NCBI RefSeq assembly: GCF_009789235.1
Contig: NZ_WSTB01000006.1
Coordinates: 62,001-126,000 of the forward strand
Length of the DNA stretch: 64,000 nucleotides
Source: Flavobacterium hydrocarbonoxydans
GTDB lineage: Bacteria; Bacteroidota; Bacteroidia; Flavobacteriales; Flavobacteriaceae
Direction: 5' to 3'
A model generated the notes under the pieces. It was not told where the DNA came from. It searched no databases and worked only from the letters and a program-made list of their open reading frames with translations. Made by a program: the position numbers and the translations under genes. Shown here piece by piece: positions 46,644-55,680 of this stretch (positions within the stretch are counted from its first letter, which is position 1; the number at the start of each line of letters is the position of its first letter).

Positions 46644-47387
46644 ATGAAATTTCTTAAAATAATTGTTTTAACAGTTTTAACCCATGCTTTTCTTTCGGCT
46701 CAAGCCCAAAAAAAAACAGATCAGCAAACGCTGACCTGGATTCGGTATTACAATATTTTTCCTTTAACTGAAAAGTGGTCACTTAATTCTGAAATCGATA
46801 ATCGTAGTTTTGTAAAGCCTGTTCGTGAGAATTTATGGGTATTACGAATTCAGGGCAGATATAGAGCCACACAAAATATTGATTTGGGCGCGGGAATTGT
46901 TTATTTTAACGTCAATACGCAGGATCCGCATACAGATGTAGATTTTTCGATACCTGAATATCGTGTACAGCAAGATATTACATTGATAAACGAAATTGCA
47001 AAAATTACTTTTCACAATCGCTTTCAGCTTGAAGAACGTTTTATACAAAAGGCTAATAAAACGGAGCTGCTTGATGAATATTCCTTTTCTTTTCGGTTTA
47101 GATATCGCCTGCAATCGACTTTTACTTTATGGGAAAAAGAAAAAAGAAATTTAAAAGGGACCATCTCTGACGAGATTTTATTCAATTTTGGAAAAGACAA
47201 CAAGAAAAATACTTTCGACCAAAACCGTATTTATACAGCTTTACGGTATCATTTCAACCCAAATATCGGACTGGAATTAGGATACTTAAAAAGTTTTCAG
47301 AGACGTGCAAGCGGGGTTGATTTTTATGATCGTGATATTATTCGTTTTACAGTTTATCATCGAATGAATAGAAAAACAAAAGCCTAA
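46644..47387 (+). CDS. DUF2490 outer membrane barrel protein
   Basis: 247 residues, signal peptide (about 1-21, LSAQAQKK), then a beta-barrel of the DUF2490 type: QQTLTWIRYYNIFPLTEKWSLNSEIDNRSF near 27-56 and FHNRFQLEERFIQ near 121-133, ending in aromatic strands (HRMNRKTKA). Outer membrane protein with no known function. Single gene, divergent from vgrG. Confidence 0.85.
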   Translation: MKFLKIIVLTVLTHAFLSAQAQKKTDQQTLTWIRYYNIFPLTEKWSLNSEIDNRSFVKPVRENLWVLRIQGRYRATQNIDLGAGIVYFNVNTQDPHTDVDFSIPEYRVQQDITLINEIAKITFHNRFQLEERFIQKANKTELLDEYSFSFRFRYRLQSTFTLWEKEKRNLKGTISDEILFNFGKDNKKNTFDQNRIYTALRYHFNPNIGLELGYLKSFQRRASGVDFYDRDIIRFTVYHRMNRKTKA

Positions 47388-47555
47388 GAGTTGAAATTCC
47401 AAATTCCAAAATTTAAATTCCAAATTCCAAAACTTAAATTCTAAAATTCAATCTGGAAATTCCAAACTATGGAATCAAGAGAACTTTGAACTTAAAGCTA
47501 GAACCTTAGAATCTTAGTGACTCAGAACCTTTGTAGCTCCTAAAAAAAACTACAC

Positions 47556-50294
47556 TTACCTACCTCTTCTGCCTCCTTTTTTTTCATTAGAAACAAAATT
47601 TCCAATTTTATACGCTACCGAAAACATTACATAACGTTTCAAAACCGTATTTTCTTCGTCGCGAATCGATGTTGCCGAAATTGTTCTGGTAGCACTTAAA
47701 TTCTGATTTAAAACATCATATACTTTTACTTTCAAATACATTTTTTTATCAAAAAAACCATAAGATAAACTCGTATTCCAGAGGTAAAAATCTTTTTTGA
47801 AGTTGTCTGATATATTTGAATTATAGGTATATCCAAAATCATTTCCGAAAATTAGCCTGTCTGGCCAATAGCTGGTGGTCTGCAAATTGATTCGGTGTAC
47901 TACATTTGAAGTCGCATCTCGGGTATAGTTCTCGTATTTTGTTTCGTTATAAGACAAACTATAGGATGGCGCAATGGTGAGCAACTCGCCATATTCGTAC
48001 GCTAGATACAATCTGGGTGTAATTCCGGATGCCTTTGCAGTGTACAAAACGGCATTCGTAAACCCTTTATCAAAAGAGTAGCTACCGTTGATTCCGAGTC
48101 CATATCGCAAAACATGAGCATCACTTTTTACAGACTGACTCCAATTTCCGCCAAGAGACAAGGTATAAGTTCCAGATATATTGACATAGCTCGTGGTTCT
48201 TTTTCCACTTTCATCATAAAAAGAGGTCGCATAAATGTCATTGCTGTAATAATCGCCTTTTGCATTCAGACTATACCCAGAACGCGTGCGAAAATCAAAG
48301 TTTCTAAAACTAAAATTTACCGTACTTTTCTCTATCGGATCAAGGTTTGGATTTCCAATAATAGTATTTAGCGGGTTGCTTAAATTCTCGACTGGAAGCA
48401 ATAAATTGGATGCCGGAAGTGCATTCGAATAATCGTATTTGAAAGTCATATTTTTAGAACGGCTAAACTTATATCTAAATTGAGCTGTTCCAAAAGGAAG
48501 TGCATATTTTCTATTCAAATCGGTTGCCTGACCTAAATACAGCGAATGATTATCATAATCTACAATAGATGTTTTTGCATTTATATTTAAAGTGTATTTG
48601 CTTTTTTGTAATGTTATCCCCACCTTCGGACTAACAGCATTTTGTCTGGAAGTCGTGTAATTAGTCAAAGACGCATTCAAATCAGAAAATGTTCCGTCGT
48701 TAACATTAAAATCAAATGTTTTTTGATCTTTTATTTCGTTTTTCCAATCAAAATCTGAACCCAATCGAATGCGTAAAGAATCGGTTATGGGCTCGGTATA
48801 TTCAATATCTAAGGAATAGGAATCGTTTATATTGTTGTTCTTACTGCTTTGATTTCGAGTATCATTTGGCTTATCATCCTGATAAAAAATAGTTTCGGAG
48901 ATGTTTAAGGTATTGGTATCTGTATTGGTATTATTATTATCAAAAACAAAACTCAGATTACGGTTTTTTTTCTCAAAAACTTTATTAAAATTAATCGTAT
49001 TGGCAAAGTTAGTAATCGAATTTTCTCTGTGAGATTCTGCCGTACTTTCGTTTAGCGATTGCCCTTCTTCATCTTCAGAAAAACTGGACGAAAAAGAATC
49101 GCTGGTTACTTTGGTCTGATTTACTTTTGGCGTAAAAACGATTCGGGTAGTTGGGTTTAGTTTGTATTCTAATTCCAGATTTACCTTATTTCCCGTATTT
49201 TCATTTCTGTTTTTTGCATCAGAAGACGTAATAATATTTCCGGTTGGCAAAAAACTAATTTCATCGGCTTTGCTATCATTATTGGTAATGGTATTGGAGA
49301 AATTATAGCTTCCCATGACCGCCAAATCTTTAAACCAATCATCAGAATAATTGATTCCGGCTAAGTTCGATTGCGTAATTCCTTTCCCGCTAACCGTATT
49401 TCCGTTGTTGTTTCTTCCTCCAGCCATATTATCAAAAACATCATCCATAGAAAAACCTGTAGAATTAATATTGTTTGACGAAGCCAAAACACTTATTTTT
49501 TGATTATTGTTGAAGAAATTCATAATCAGACTACTTTCATAACGATCATCAGAACCATAACCCCCAAGCATTTTTCCGAAGAAACCTTTGTTTTTCTTTT
49601 CGTCGATCGTTAGGTTTATGGTCGAATTGTCTGAGGATGATTCTTGTTTGGCGAGCTCTTCTTTTTTAGTTTTAAAATCGGATACCTGAATTTTTTTGAT
49701 GATATCTGCCGGTAAATTTTTCAAAAGTAAGGCTCCGTCTTTATCAAAAAAAGTTTTACCGTTTACTAAAAACTGTGTTACTTCCCTTCCGTTTACGGTC
49801 ACTTTTCCATTGTTATCCACATCAACTCCCGGTAATTGTTTTAATAAAGCTTCGACATTGGCATCCGGGCGGACTTTATACGAAGCTGCATTAAATTCTA
49901 ACGTATCTTTTTTTACTGTAATCGGTGGTGCTTCAGTAGTAATGACAACATTATCAAGTGCGTTTACACTTTCTAATAAATATAATTTACCAAAATCCTT
50001 ACTCGCTAAAATTTCCTTTTGTTCTTCAACTAAGGTCTGATAACCCATGTAGTTTATTTTCAGAAAAACAGGTTTATCAATCTTTTTTGTATTAAATCTA
50101 AATACCCCGTTTTTATCCGTATTCGCATATTCAATTACTGTAGAATCTTTTACTGTTGTAAAGTAAACCGTAGCCATTTCTAAGGGTAATTGCGTATTCA
50201 TATCAATCACGGTTCCTTTGATAATAATATCGTTTTGAGCTTTTGCTGTGTAACAAAGTAAAAGCAATAATAGCGAAGAGAGAAATTTGGTCAT
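47556..50294 (-). CDS. Outer membrane beta-barrel protein with carboxypeptidase-like N-terminus
   Basis: 912 residues. Signal peptide (about 1-19), CarboxypepD_reg domain (IIIKGTVIDMNTQLPLEMATVYFTT.. to about 110), a plug-like region (ETPPITVKKDTLEFNAASYKVRPDANVEALLKQLPGVDVDNNGKVTVNGREV described in short pieces near 118-175) and a barrel to the C-terminus, ending KKGGRRGR. Typical of the outer-membrane barrel family in Bacteroidota that lacks a SusD partner. It has no TonB box I can point to. Substrate unknown. Confidence 0.85.
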   Translation of the reverse strand: MTKFLSSLLLLLLCYTAKAQNDIIIKGTVIDMNTQLPLEMATVYFTTVKDSTVIEYANTDKNGVFRFNTKKIDKPVFLKINYMGYQTLVEEQKEILASKDFGKLYLLESVNALDNVVITTEAPPITVKKDTLEFNAASYKVRPDANVEALLKQLPGVDVDNNGKVTVNGREVTQFLVNGKTFFDKDGALLLKNLPADIIKKIQVSDFKTKKEELAKQESSSDNSTINLTIDEKKNKGFFGKMLGGYGSDDRYESSLIMNFFNNNQKISVLASSNNINSTGFSMDDVFDNMAGGRNNNGNTVSGKGITQSNLAGINYSDDWFKDLAVMGSYNFSNTITNNDSKADEISFLPTGNIITSSDAKNRNENTGNKVNLELEYKLNPTTRIVFTPKVNQTKVTSDSFSSSFSEDEEGQSLNESTAESHRENSITNFANTINFNKVFEKKNRNLSFVFDNNNTNTDTNTLNISETIFYQDDKPNDTRNQSSKNNNINDSYSLDIEYTEPITDSLRIRLGSDFDWKNEIKDQKTFDFNVNDGTFSDLNASLTNYTTSRQNAVSPKVGITLQKSKYTLNINAKTSIVDYDNHSLYLGQATDLNRKYALPFGTAQFRYKFSRSKNMTFKYDYSNALPASNLLLPVENLSNPLNTIIGNPNLDPIEKSTVNFSFRNFDFRTRSGYSLNAKGDYYSNDIYATSFYDESGKRTTSYVNISGTYTLSLGGNWSQSVKSDAHVLRYGLGINGSYSFDKGFTNAVLYTAKASGITPRLYLAYEYGELLTIAPSYSLSYNETKYENYTRDATSNVVHRINLQTTSYWPDRLIFGNDFGYTYNSNISDNFKKDFYLWNTSLSYGFFDKKMYLKVKVYDVLNQNLSATRTISATSIRDEENTVLKRYVMFSVAYKIGNFVSNEKKGGRRGR

Positions 50295-50664
50295 AAAAGA
50301 TTGGTTAGAAACATAAGACCTGAAAAAACAGTAAAGGTTTAACAGCTGTAATCATTTATTTTGAAACTTTCATTTTTAAAACAAAAAACAGCAGCACAAA
50401 AAAACTCTTTGAAACTCCCAAAACACACCTTTATAAAACACTTTTATCAAAATTAAATATTTAAAAATCAACATATTACACCCAAAACAAAAGGGTAAAA
50501 TAGCCCTATTAAAAACAGTATTTAACCTGACTTCTATCCCATTCAAATATAAAACCTTTGTAATCAGAATTTTAAAAAACAAGGAGTCATCAGAAAATCC
50601 TAAAAAAGAGTATGACAGAAAAGTCGAAAACTGATTAGAGTAGGCAAATAAAAAACCAATTATT
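50295..50664. other. Gene-free stretch between divergent genes
   Basis: 370 AT-rich bases. An opposite-strand frame (50376-50864) covers most of it but runs into the coding region of the 624-residue protein and lacks any feature of a gene. No terminator or clear repeat seen. Regulatory sites for the two divergent genes should lie here. Confidence 0.4.
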
Positions 50665-52539
50665 ATGAAAAATATTTTTAAAGGTTCCTTAAGAGGATAT
50701 GTGTGTGAAGACTGTCTGGAAGAGATATCAGATGTTGACGTTTTATTATACCATCCGTACCGAAATGAAACCCGCAAAGCTGAAGCAGTTCCTGATGTAA
50801 AAGGCGATTTTCGTCTTGTTACAAAAGAAGAAGCCAAACAAAGAGAGAAATTACTGATTGCCAAAGCAAAGACTGATGCAAAAGGGAATTTTGAATTTGT
50901 AATTGATGAAAGAAATCTGAATGTTGATTTCGATATTGATTTTGTGTGTGGTTCAGTTCCCCGAAAAATTCCAAAACCAAAAAAAGACGAATTAATACAA
51001 TTTCATCTCACCACTTTATCTATGGGTATCGAGCTTGAAAAACAAGCAAAAAACCAGAATTACAGATGGCAATATGATATCATTCATAAATGGTGGTGCT
51101 ACATTCGGGGACACTTTTTTGATGCCTGGGTGATATGCGGACATTTGATGAACTGCCAGACCAATAAACCAATTGCCAATGCAAAGGTAACCGCAATCGA
51201 TGCCGATTTTCTGACTGATGACACTTTAGGCTACGCTATGACTGATGCCGATGGGCATTTCAGAATTGATTATTCTTCTGTTGATTTCAAAAAAACGTTT
51301 TTATCGCCCTGGTTCAATGTCGAAACAGATCCAAACTTTCTTTCTTTCCAAAGTGGTCCTGATGTGTATTTTAAAGCCGAATTAGCCGGAACAACCTTAA
51401 TTAACGAAACCAAAGCCAATGCCCGCAAAAATGTTCCTTACTGTTTGTGTGTGACTTTATGTTCAGAAATAGCGGTGACCGATCCTGATGAAAGTTTCCC
51501 AAGTGCGTGGACCGGAATTGGAGCTAAATTTAGCGCTTCTTACGGGACAAGTGCTCCCGATTTTGATGCTGAAGGTTACGCCAGCTCTGATAAGAATGTT
51601 TTATTTTCAACCATAAAACTTACTGGGCAGGCGGCTTTAAAATCAGCTGCCGGACACCCAATCGAGTATCGCTTTTCGGTAAGTGATGCAACGCTACCCA
51701 ATGATACTTTAACCAATCCTCCTTTGGGAAGCTTTACTAAAATAGTTGGATTACATCCTAATTTATTTGTTCCTGGACTAGTTTCAAAATTAGAACGAAA
51801 AGTTTTTTCACTTATACATAATCAGATTCCTATATATAGTGCCCAAAGTGATTTTGATGCTGAAGGCTGGTTTAGTGTCAATCATGCAATCGAAAGAACA
51901 TTGATCAGTTATGGATTAACGCTCGCCGATTTAGCTTTATATAATGTTATTGACGAAGATCCATTGATTGCAATGAATACAGCCGCGTTAACCACTGCTC
52001 CAAATATTCTTCCGGACAGCTTTAGCGCCGGACAGCCAATTCCCGCCACAAATGATATTCCTGTGGAAAAATTTGCAATACGCTTCGAAATTAGATCCGT
52101 AATTGATAAACCAGCCAATCAATTTGGCATCGTAAATGGCGGAAAAATACTGAATTCGGTTATTATGAATAACAATCCAATATACCGAAAACTGGCTGTT
52201 AAAGAACTGGAAGAAAGCACTCTTTGCAGTCCAATTAACGGTACCATACACGCCAAATACACATTGTATCATCCGTATTTAGCTTCGGGTAAATTACACT
52301 TAAACAGCAACAGTCTTACCATAGACAGAGACGTTTTAGATGGTGTAATAAACTCGGCATCTGTAAAAAGAATAAACGCCAATTCACCACTCAACGCTCC
52401 GCCGCTAGATAATCTGGTGCGTTGTACGTACAGTTTAAAATTGTATGCTTCTACCAGAAAACATAATGGTGATTTTGGTGATTCTGATGGCGGTACACCA
52501 CTGGAACAGGTTTTCTTTTATGATGAGAATCAGGTTTAA
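50665..52539 (+). CDS. Unknown protein with transthyretin-like domains, 624 aa
   Basis: No signal peptide or membrane span. The opening FKGSLRGYVCEDCLEEISDV has a CxxC. Two carboxypeptidase-regulatory/transthyretin-like domains can be guessed: the first near 8-90 (AKAKTDAKGNFEFVIDE), the second near 160-215 (VICGHLMNCQTNKPIANAKVTAIDAD..AMTDADGHFRIDY). A conserved-looking block WGQ-like WQYDIIHKWWCYIRGHFFDAW lies near 133. The rest, up to 624, has no known motif. It is not secreted by the usual routes but has secreted-type domains, which would fit a contractile-injection or type IX/VI cargo; that is only an idea. Not recognised. Confidence 0.65.
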   Translation: MKNIFKGSLRGYVCEDCLEEISDVDVLLYHPYRNETRKAEAVPDVKGDFRLVTKEEAKQREKLLIAKAKTDAKGNFEFVIDERNLNVDFDIDFVCGSVPRKIPKPKKDELIQFHLTTLSMGIELEKQAKNQNYRWQYDIIHKWWCYIRGHFFDAWVICGHLMNCQTNKPIANAKVTAIDADFLTDDTLGYAMTDADGHFRIDYSSVDFKKTFLSPWFNVETDPNFLSFQSGPDVYFKAELAGTTLINETKANARKNVPYCLCVTLCSEIAVTDPDESFPSAWTGIGAKFSASYGTSAPDFDAEGYASSDKNVLFSTIKLTGQAALKSAAGHPIEYRFSVSDATLPNDTLTNPPLGSFTKIVGLHPNLFVPGLVSKLERKVFSLIHNQIPIYSAQSDFDAEGWFSVNHAIERTLISYGLTLADLALYNVIDEDPLIAMNTAALTTAPNILPDSFSAGQPIPATNDIPVEKFAIRFEIRSVIDKPANQFGIVNGGKILNSVIMNNNPIYRKLAVKELEESTLCSPINGTIHAKYTLYHPYLASGKLHLNSNSLTIDRDVLDGVINSASVKRINANSPLNAPPLDNLVRCTYSLKLYASTRKHNGDFGDSDGGTPLEQVFFYDENQV

Positions 52540-52557
52540 TGATGAATTTAATTAAAT

Positions 52558-52600
52558 AAAAAAAGCAACATTTTCAAAATTAGAAAATGTTGCTTTTTAT
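52558..52600. terminator. Bidirectional terminator before der
   Basis: AAAAGCAACATTTTC and GAAAATGTTGCTTTT form a perfect stem around AAAATTA between two convergent genes. Confidence 0.85.
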
Positions 52601-52615
52601 TATTTTAAGAAAATA

Positions 52616-53926
52616 TTATTTTTCTCTGATATAAATATCGATTGGCACTCCTGCGAAATCCCAATTTTCACGTATTTTATTTTCAAGATATCTTTTATAC
52701 GGTTCTTTAACGTATTGCGGCATGTTGGCAAAAAACACAAACTGCGGTGTAAGTGTTGGCAACTGCATACAATATTTAATTTTTACATACTTCCCTTTTG
52801 TTGCTGGCGGCGGATACGCTTCGATTACTTTCAACATAAACTCATTGAATTTAGAAGTTGGGATTCTTTGTTTTCTGTTTTCGAAAACCTGAACCGTAGC
52901 TTCCAATGCTTTCAGTAAACGTTGTTTTGTTAATGCCGAAACGAACAAAATGGGCACATCGGTAAAAGGCATTAATTCTTTTTTGATTTTCTCTTCGTAA
53001 TCACGGGTTGACATGGTGTCTTTCTCCACCAAATCCCATTTGTTTACCAGGATTACAACACCTTTACGGTTTTTCTCAGCCAGCCAGAAAATACTCTGGT
53101 CCTGTCCTTCAAATCCGCGGGTTGCATCGATAACCAATATACAGATATCTGCATGCTCAATCGCACGTACCGAACGCATTACCGAGTAAAACTCTAAATC
53201 TTCTTTTACTTTAGCTTTACGACGAATTCCCGCAGTATCTACCAAGTTAAATTCGAAACCAAAACGGTCAAATTTGGTATCAATTGCATCACGGGTTGTG
53301 CCTGCAATATCGGTTACCATAAAACGTTCTTTACCAATTAAGGCATTTATAAAACTAGATTTTCCAGCATTCGGGCGTCCTACTACAGCAAAACGCGGCA
53401 AAACCACTTCTTCCTGAACTGGCTCTGGTTTTACAGGGAAAGATTCGATCAAAGCATCTAATAAATCTCCTGTTCCGCTTCCTGAAATACTGGCAAATGT
53501 AAAATAATCTCCTAATCCAAGGTTATAAAACTCAAGCGCATCTTTTTCACGCATGGCGTTATCTACCTTATTTACAGCCAATAAAACCGGTTTCGTTACT
53601 TTACGCAATAAACGCGCAACAACGTCATCCATTGGTGTAATTCCTTCTTCAACATCAACCACAAAAATAATAACATCGGCTTCGTCGATAGCAAGCTCTA
53701 CTTGTTTACGGATCTCTCCTTCAAATACGTCATCAGATCCGCGAACATATCCGCCGGTATCAATCACAGAAAACTCTTTTCCGTTCCACTCGCTTTTACC
53801 ATAGTTTCTATCACGGGTAACCCCAGATACCGAATCTACAATAGCTTCTCTTCTTTGTATCAGCCTATTAAAAAGGGTTGATTTCCCTACATTAGGTCTT
53901 CCTACTATCGCAACAATGTTATTCAT
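52616..53926 (-). CDS. der: Ribosome-associated GTPase Der (EngA)
   Basis: Essential GTPase for assembly of the large ribosomal subunit. 436 residues with two G domains in tandem: the first has GRPNVGKST near 8-16, DTGG at 56 and NKVD near 118; the second has GRPNAGKSS near 181-189, DTAG near 229 and NKWD near 294. A KH-like C-terminal domain follows ([27 protein letters not shown]). Normal length. It lies near era in the same orientation, separated by a repeat-rich gap. Confidence 0.97.
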   Translation of the reverse strand: MNNIVAIVGRPNVGKSTLFNRLIQRREAIVDSVSGVTRDRNYGKSEWNGKEFSVIDTGGYVRGSDDVFEGEIRKQVELAIDEADVIIFVVDVEEGITPMDDVVARLLRKVTKPVLLAVNKVDNAMREKDALEFYNLGLGDYFTFASISGSGTGDLLDALIESFPVKPEPVQEEVVLPRFAVVGRPNAGKSSFINALIGKERFMVTDIAGTTRDAIDTKFDRFGFEFNLVDTAGIRRKAKVKEDLEFYSVMRSVRAIEHADICILVIDATRGFEGQDQSIFWLAEKNRKGVVILVNKWDLVEKDTMSTRDYEEKIKKELMPFTDVPILFVSALTKQRLLKALEATVQVFENRKQRIPTSKFNEFMLKVIEAYPPPATKGKYVKIKYCMQLPTLTPQFVFFANMPQYVKEPYKRYLENKIRENWDFAGVPIDIYIREK

Positions 53927-54169
53927 TTTTTTGAATTTTAGATTTTAGACTTTAGATCTCAGATTTTTAGTTTCCTAAAAACCTAATCACTTGGAATCCA
54001 AAATGCTTTATTTTAATTTTTTGCAAAGGTAGGTAAAAAAGTGGCTAAGTTGCTAAGTTTCTAAGTACCTAAGTTTTTTAATTCTTTTGTTTCAAGTTTG
54101 GGGTTTCAGGTTTCAGGTTTTAGAACCCAGAAAGTACAATCAAAAAATTGAAAATTATTTATTTTTTTA

Positions 54170-54252
54170 GGAGCTGTTTCCTGCTATCCGTTACAATCTT
54201 TTGTTACGCTAAAGCTTCACAAAAGGATTTCCACTGCTATCAGGGCTAGGGC
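54170..54252 (+). repeat. Interspersed element, copy C
   Basis: Same element as at 16864-16946: GGAGCTGTTTCCTGCTATCC, ATCTTTTGT hairpin ACAAAAGGATTTCCA, CTATCAGGGCTAGGGC. The hairpin loop sequence has changed (TACGCTAAAGCTTC), which weakens the stem. Confidence 0.7.
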
Positions 54253-54327
54253 TTCAGGGTTATCAATTGACTTCTGTCTTCCAAAATAAAAAAACCTTTT
54301 AAAAAATCTCAGAATTTTTATAGCTAA

Positions 54328-54363
54328 TGGTGATCCCAGAAGGATTCGAACCTTCGACCTGTA
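54328..54363 (-). pseudogene. Truncated tRNA 3' end
   Basis: On the minus strand this reads as a T-arm (GAAGG TTCGAAT CCTTC) followed by a seven-base acceptor strand TGGGATC, A and CCA: a normal tRNA 3' end. No matching 5' half (it would need a GATCCCA acceptor strand) is found within 250 bases upstream on that strand. Instead a REP-like inverted repeat begins six bases beyond the break. It is therefore a broken tRNA, interrupted or left after an integration. Confidence 0.7.
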
Positions 54364-54368
54364 TAAAC

Positions 54369-54439
54369 TGAGATTCCTACGGAATGACAAATATTGCGTT
54401 TAGATTGTACTTATAGTTTGTCATTCCGTAGGAATCTCA
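54369..54439. repeat. Perfect 23-bp inverted repeat (gtcattccgtaggaatc family)
   Basis: Arms at 54369-54391 and 54417-54439 are perfect reverse complements (TGAGATTCCTACGGAATGAC and its complement) around a 25-base loop. A diverged version is at 32372-32432. It lies between the tRNA fragment and copy D of the interspersed element. Confidence 0.8.
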
Positions 54440-54519
54440 ACTCAAAGTAATCATATTATCAGATCGTAAAAATTCTAAATATTCTTTAAAAAAATCAATT
54501 TTCTTTTTAGTTCGTATGC

Positions 54520-54595
54520 GTGAGGGATGGAAACGGCATCCTTTTGTGGCGGGGTTCGCCGCAAAAGATATAGTGTACAGCCCGGCCCTTGGGAC
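54520..54595 (-). repeat. Interspersed element, copy D (diverged)
   Basis: Opposite orientation to copies B and C. It shows GAGGGATGGAAACGGCATCC, CTTTTGTGGCGGGG, a TTCGCCGCAAAAG hairpin half and GTACAGCCCGGCCC. It shares the GGATAGAAA..GGC and TTTTGTGGCGGGGTTCGCC parts with the reverse of copy B. Lies just before the era stop. Confidence 0.55.
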
Positions 54596-54609
54596 ACGCC
54601 CAAATTATA

Positions 54610-55491
54610 TTATTGGTTATATCCAAATCGCTTTAACATATTAGCGTTACTTCTCCAGTTTTTATTCACCTTCACAACCAATTCGATATGAATTTGTTTT
54701 CCGAAGAACTGCTCTAAATCGGCACGGGCATCGGTTCCTACTTTTTTAAGAGCGGCTCCTTTATGACCAATGATGATTCCTTTTTGGGTTTCGCGTTCTA
54801 CCATAATGATCGAACGGATTCGGATGATTTTTTCGTCTTCAAAAAACTCTTCGGTTACGATTTCTACAGCATACGGAATCTCTTTGCTGTAGTTCAGTAA
54901 GATTTTCTCACGAATGGTTTCGTTTACAAAAAAGCGTTCTGGTTTGTCGGTTAACTGATCTTTTGGATAGTATGCAGGTGATTCTGGCAATAATTCGATG
55001 ATTCTACCAAAAACTTCCGGTACATTAAAATTCTGCAAAGCCGAGATTGGGAAGATTTCTGCGTTTGGCACTTTGGCTGTCCAAAACGCAACCTGCTCTT
55101 CTAATTGTTCTTGATTTGAATTGTCAATTTTATTCAACAATAACAAAACCGGGATTTTGGCGTGGATGATTTTATTAAAGAAAGCTTCGTCTTTTAAGTC
55201 CTGCTCTCCTATTTCGACCATGTAAACCAGGATGTCTGCATCTTCAAAAGCCGATTTTACAAAGTTCATCATCGACTCCTGCATTTCGTAAGCGGGTTTG
55301 ATGATTCCGGGCGTATCCGATAATATCAATTGAAAATCTTCTCCGTTCACGATTCCAAGAATACGGTGACGGGTTGTTTGTGCTTTTGATGTAATGATTG
55401 ATAATCTTTCTCCAACAAAGGCGTTCATCAATGTTGATTTTCCAACGTTTGGATTCCCGATGATGTTTACAAAACCTGCTTTATGTGACAT
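54610..55491 (-). CDS. era: GTPase Era
   Basis: Essential GTPase that binds 16S rRNA during small-subunit assembly. 293 residues. G domain with GNPNVGKST near 11-19, DTPG near 58 and NKID near 120; C-terminal KH domain with MVERETQKGIIIGHKGAALKKVGTDAR near 228-254. Normal length. Starts 116 bases from the tRNA gene, which is transcribed from the opposite strand. Confidence 0.97.
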   Translation of the reverse strand: MSHKAGFVNIIGNPNVGKSTLMNAFVGERLSIITSKAQTTRHRILGIVNGEDFQLILSDTPGIIKPAYEMQESMMNFVKSAFEDADILVYMVEIGEQDLKDEAFFNKIIHAKIPVLLLLNKIDNSNQEQLEEQVAFWTAKVPNAEIFPISALQNFNVPEVFGRIIELLPESPAYYPKDQLTDKPERFFVNETIREKILLNYSKEIPYAVEIVTEEFFEDEKIIRIRSIIMVERETQKGIIIGHKGAALKKVGTDARADLEQFFGKQIHIELVVKVNKNWRSNANMLKRFGYNQ

Positions 55492-55565
55492 TTGTGTATT
55501 ATTTAAAGTGCAAAGGTAGTCATATCAAGTCAATACAGAAAATAAAACATTTTTTAATGTTTTGG

Positions 55566-55595
55566 TTGGATTTCTAGAAAATCGCCGTATATTTG
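55566..55595 (+). promoter_or_regulatory. Promoter of the initiator tRNA
   Basis: TTG (55566-55568), spacer of 19 bases, TATATTTG (55588-55595): a complete Bacteroidota promoter (TTG / TAnnTTTG). Start of transcription is expected near 55601, seven bases before the tRNA. Confidence 0.8.
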
Positions 55596-55607
55596 CACCC
55601 GAAACAT

Positions 55608-55680
55608 CGCGGGATAGAGCAGTAGGCAGCTCGTCGGGCTCATAACCCGAAGGTCACAGGTTCGAGTCCTGTTCCCGCTA
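55608..55680 (+). tRNA. Initiator tRNA-fMet (anticodon CAT)
   Basis: 73 bases with a full cloverleaf: acceptor CGCGGGA / TCCCGCT, D-arm GAGC..GCTC, anticodon arm TCGGG CTCATAA CCCGA with CAT at 55641-55643, T-arm ACAGG TTCGAGT CCTGT. It is an initiator: bases 1 and 72 are a mismatch (C, T) and the anticodon stem has three G-C pairs in a row (GGG/CCC). CCA is not encoded. Its 3' half lies opposite the end of the recombinase gene, so this is the likely integration site of the island. Confidence 0.95.

Noticed and set aside
50376..50864. 162-codon ORF on the minus strand
   Set aside because: Overlaps the start of the 624-residue gene and has no supporting feature.
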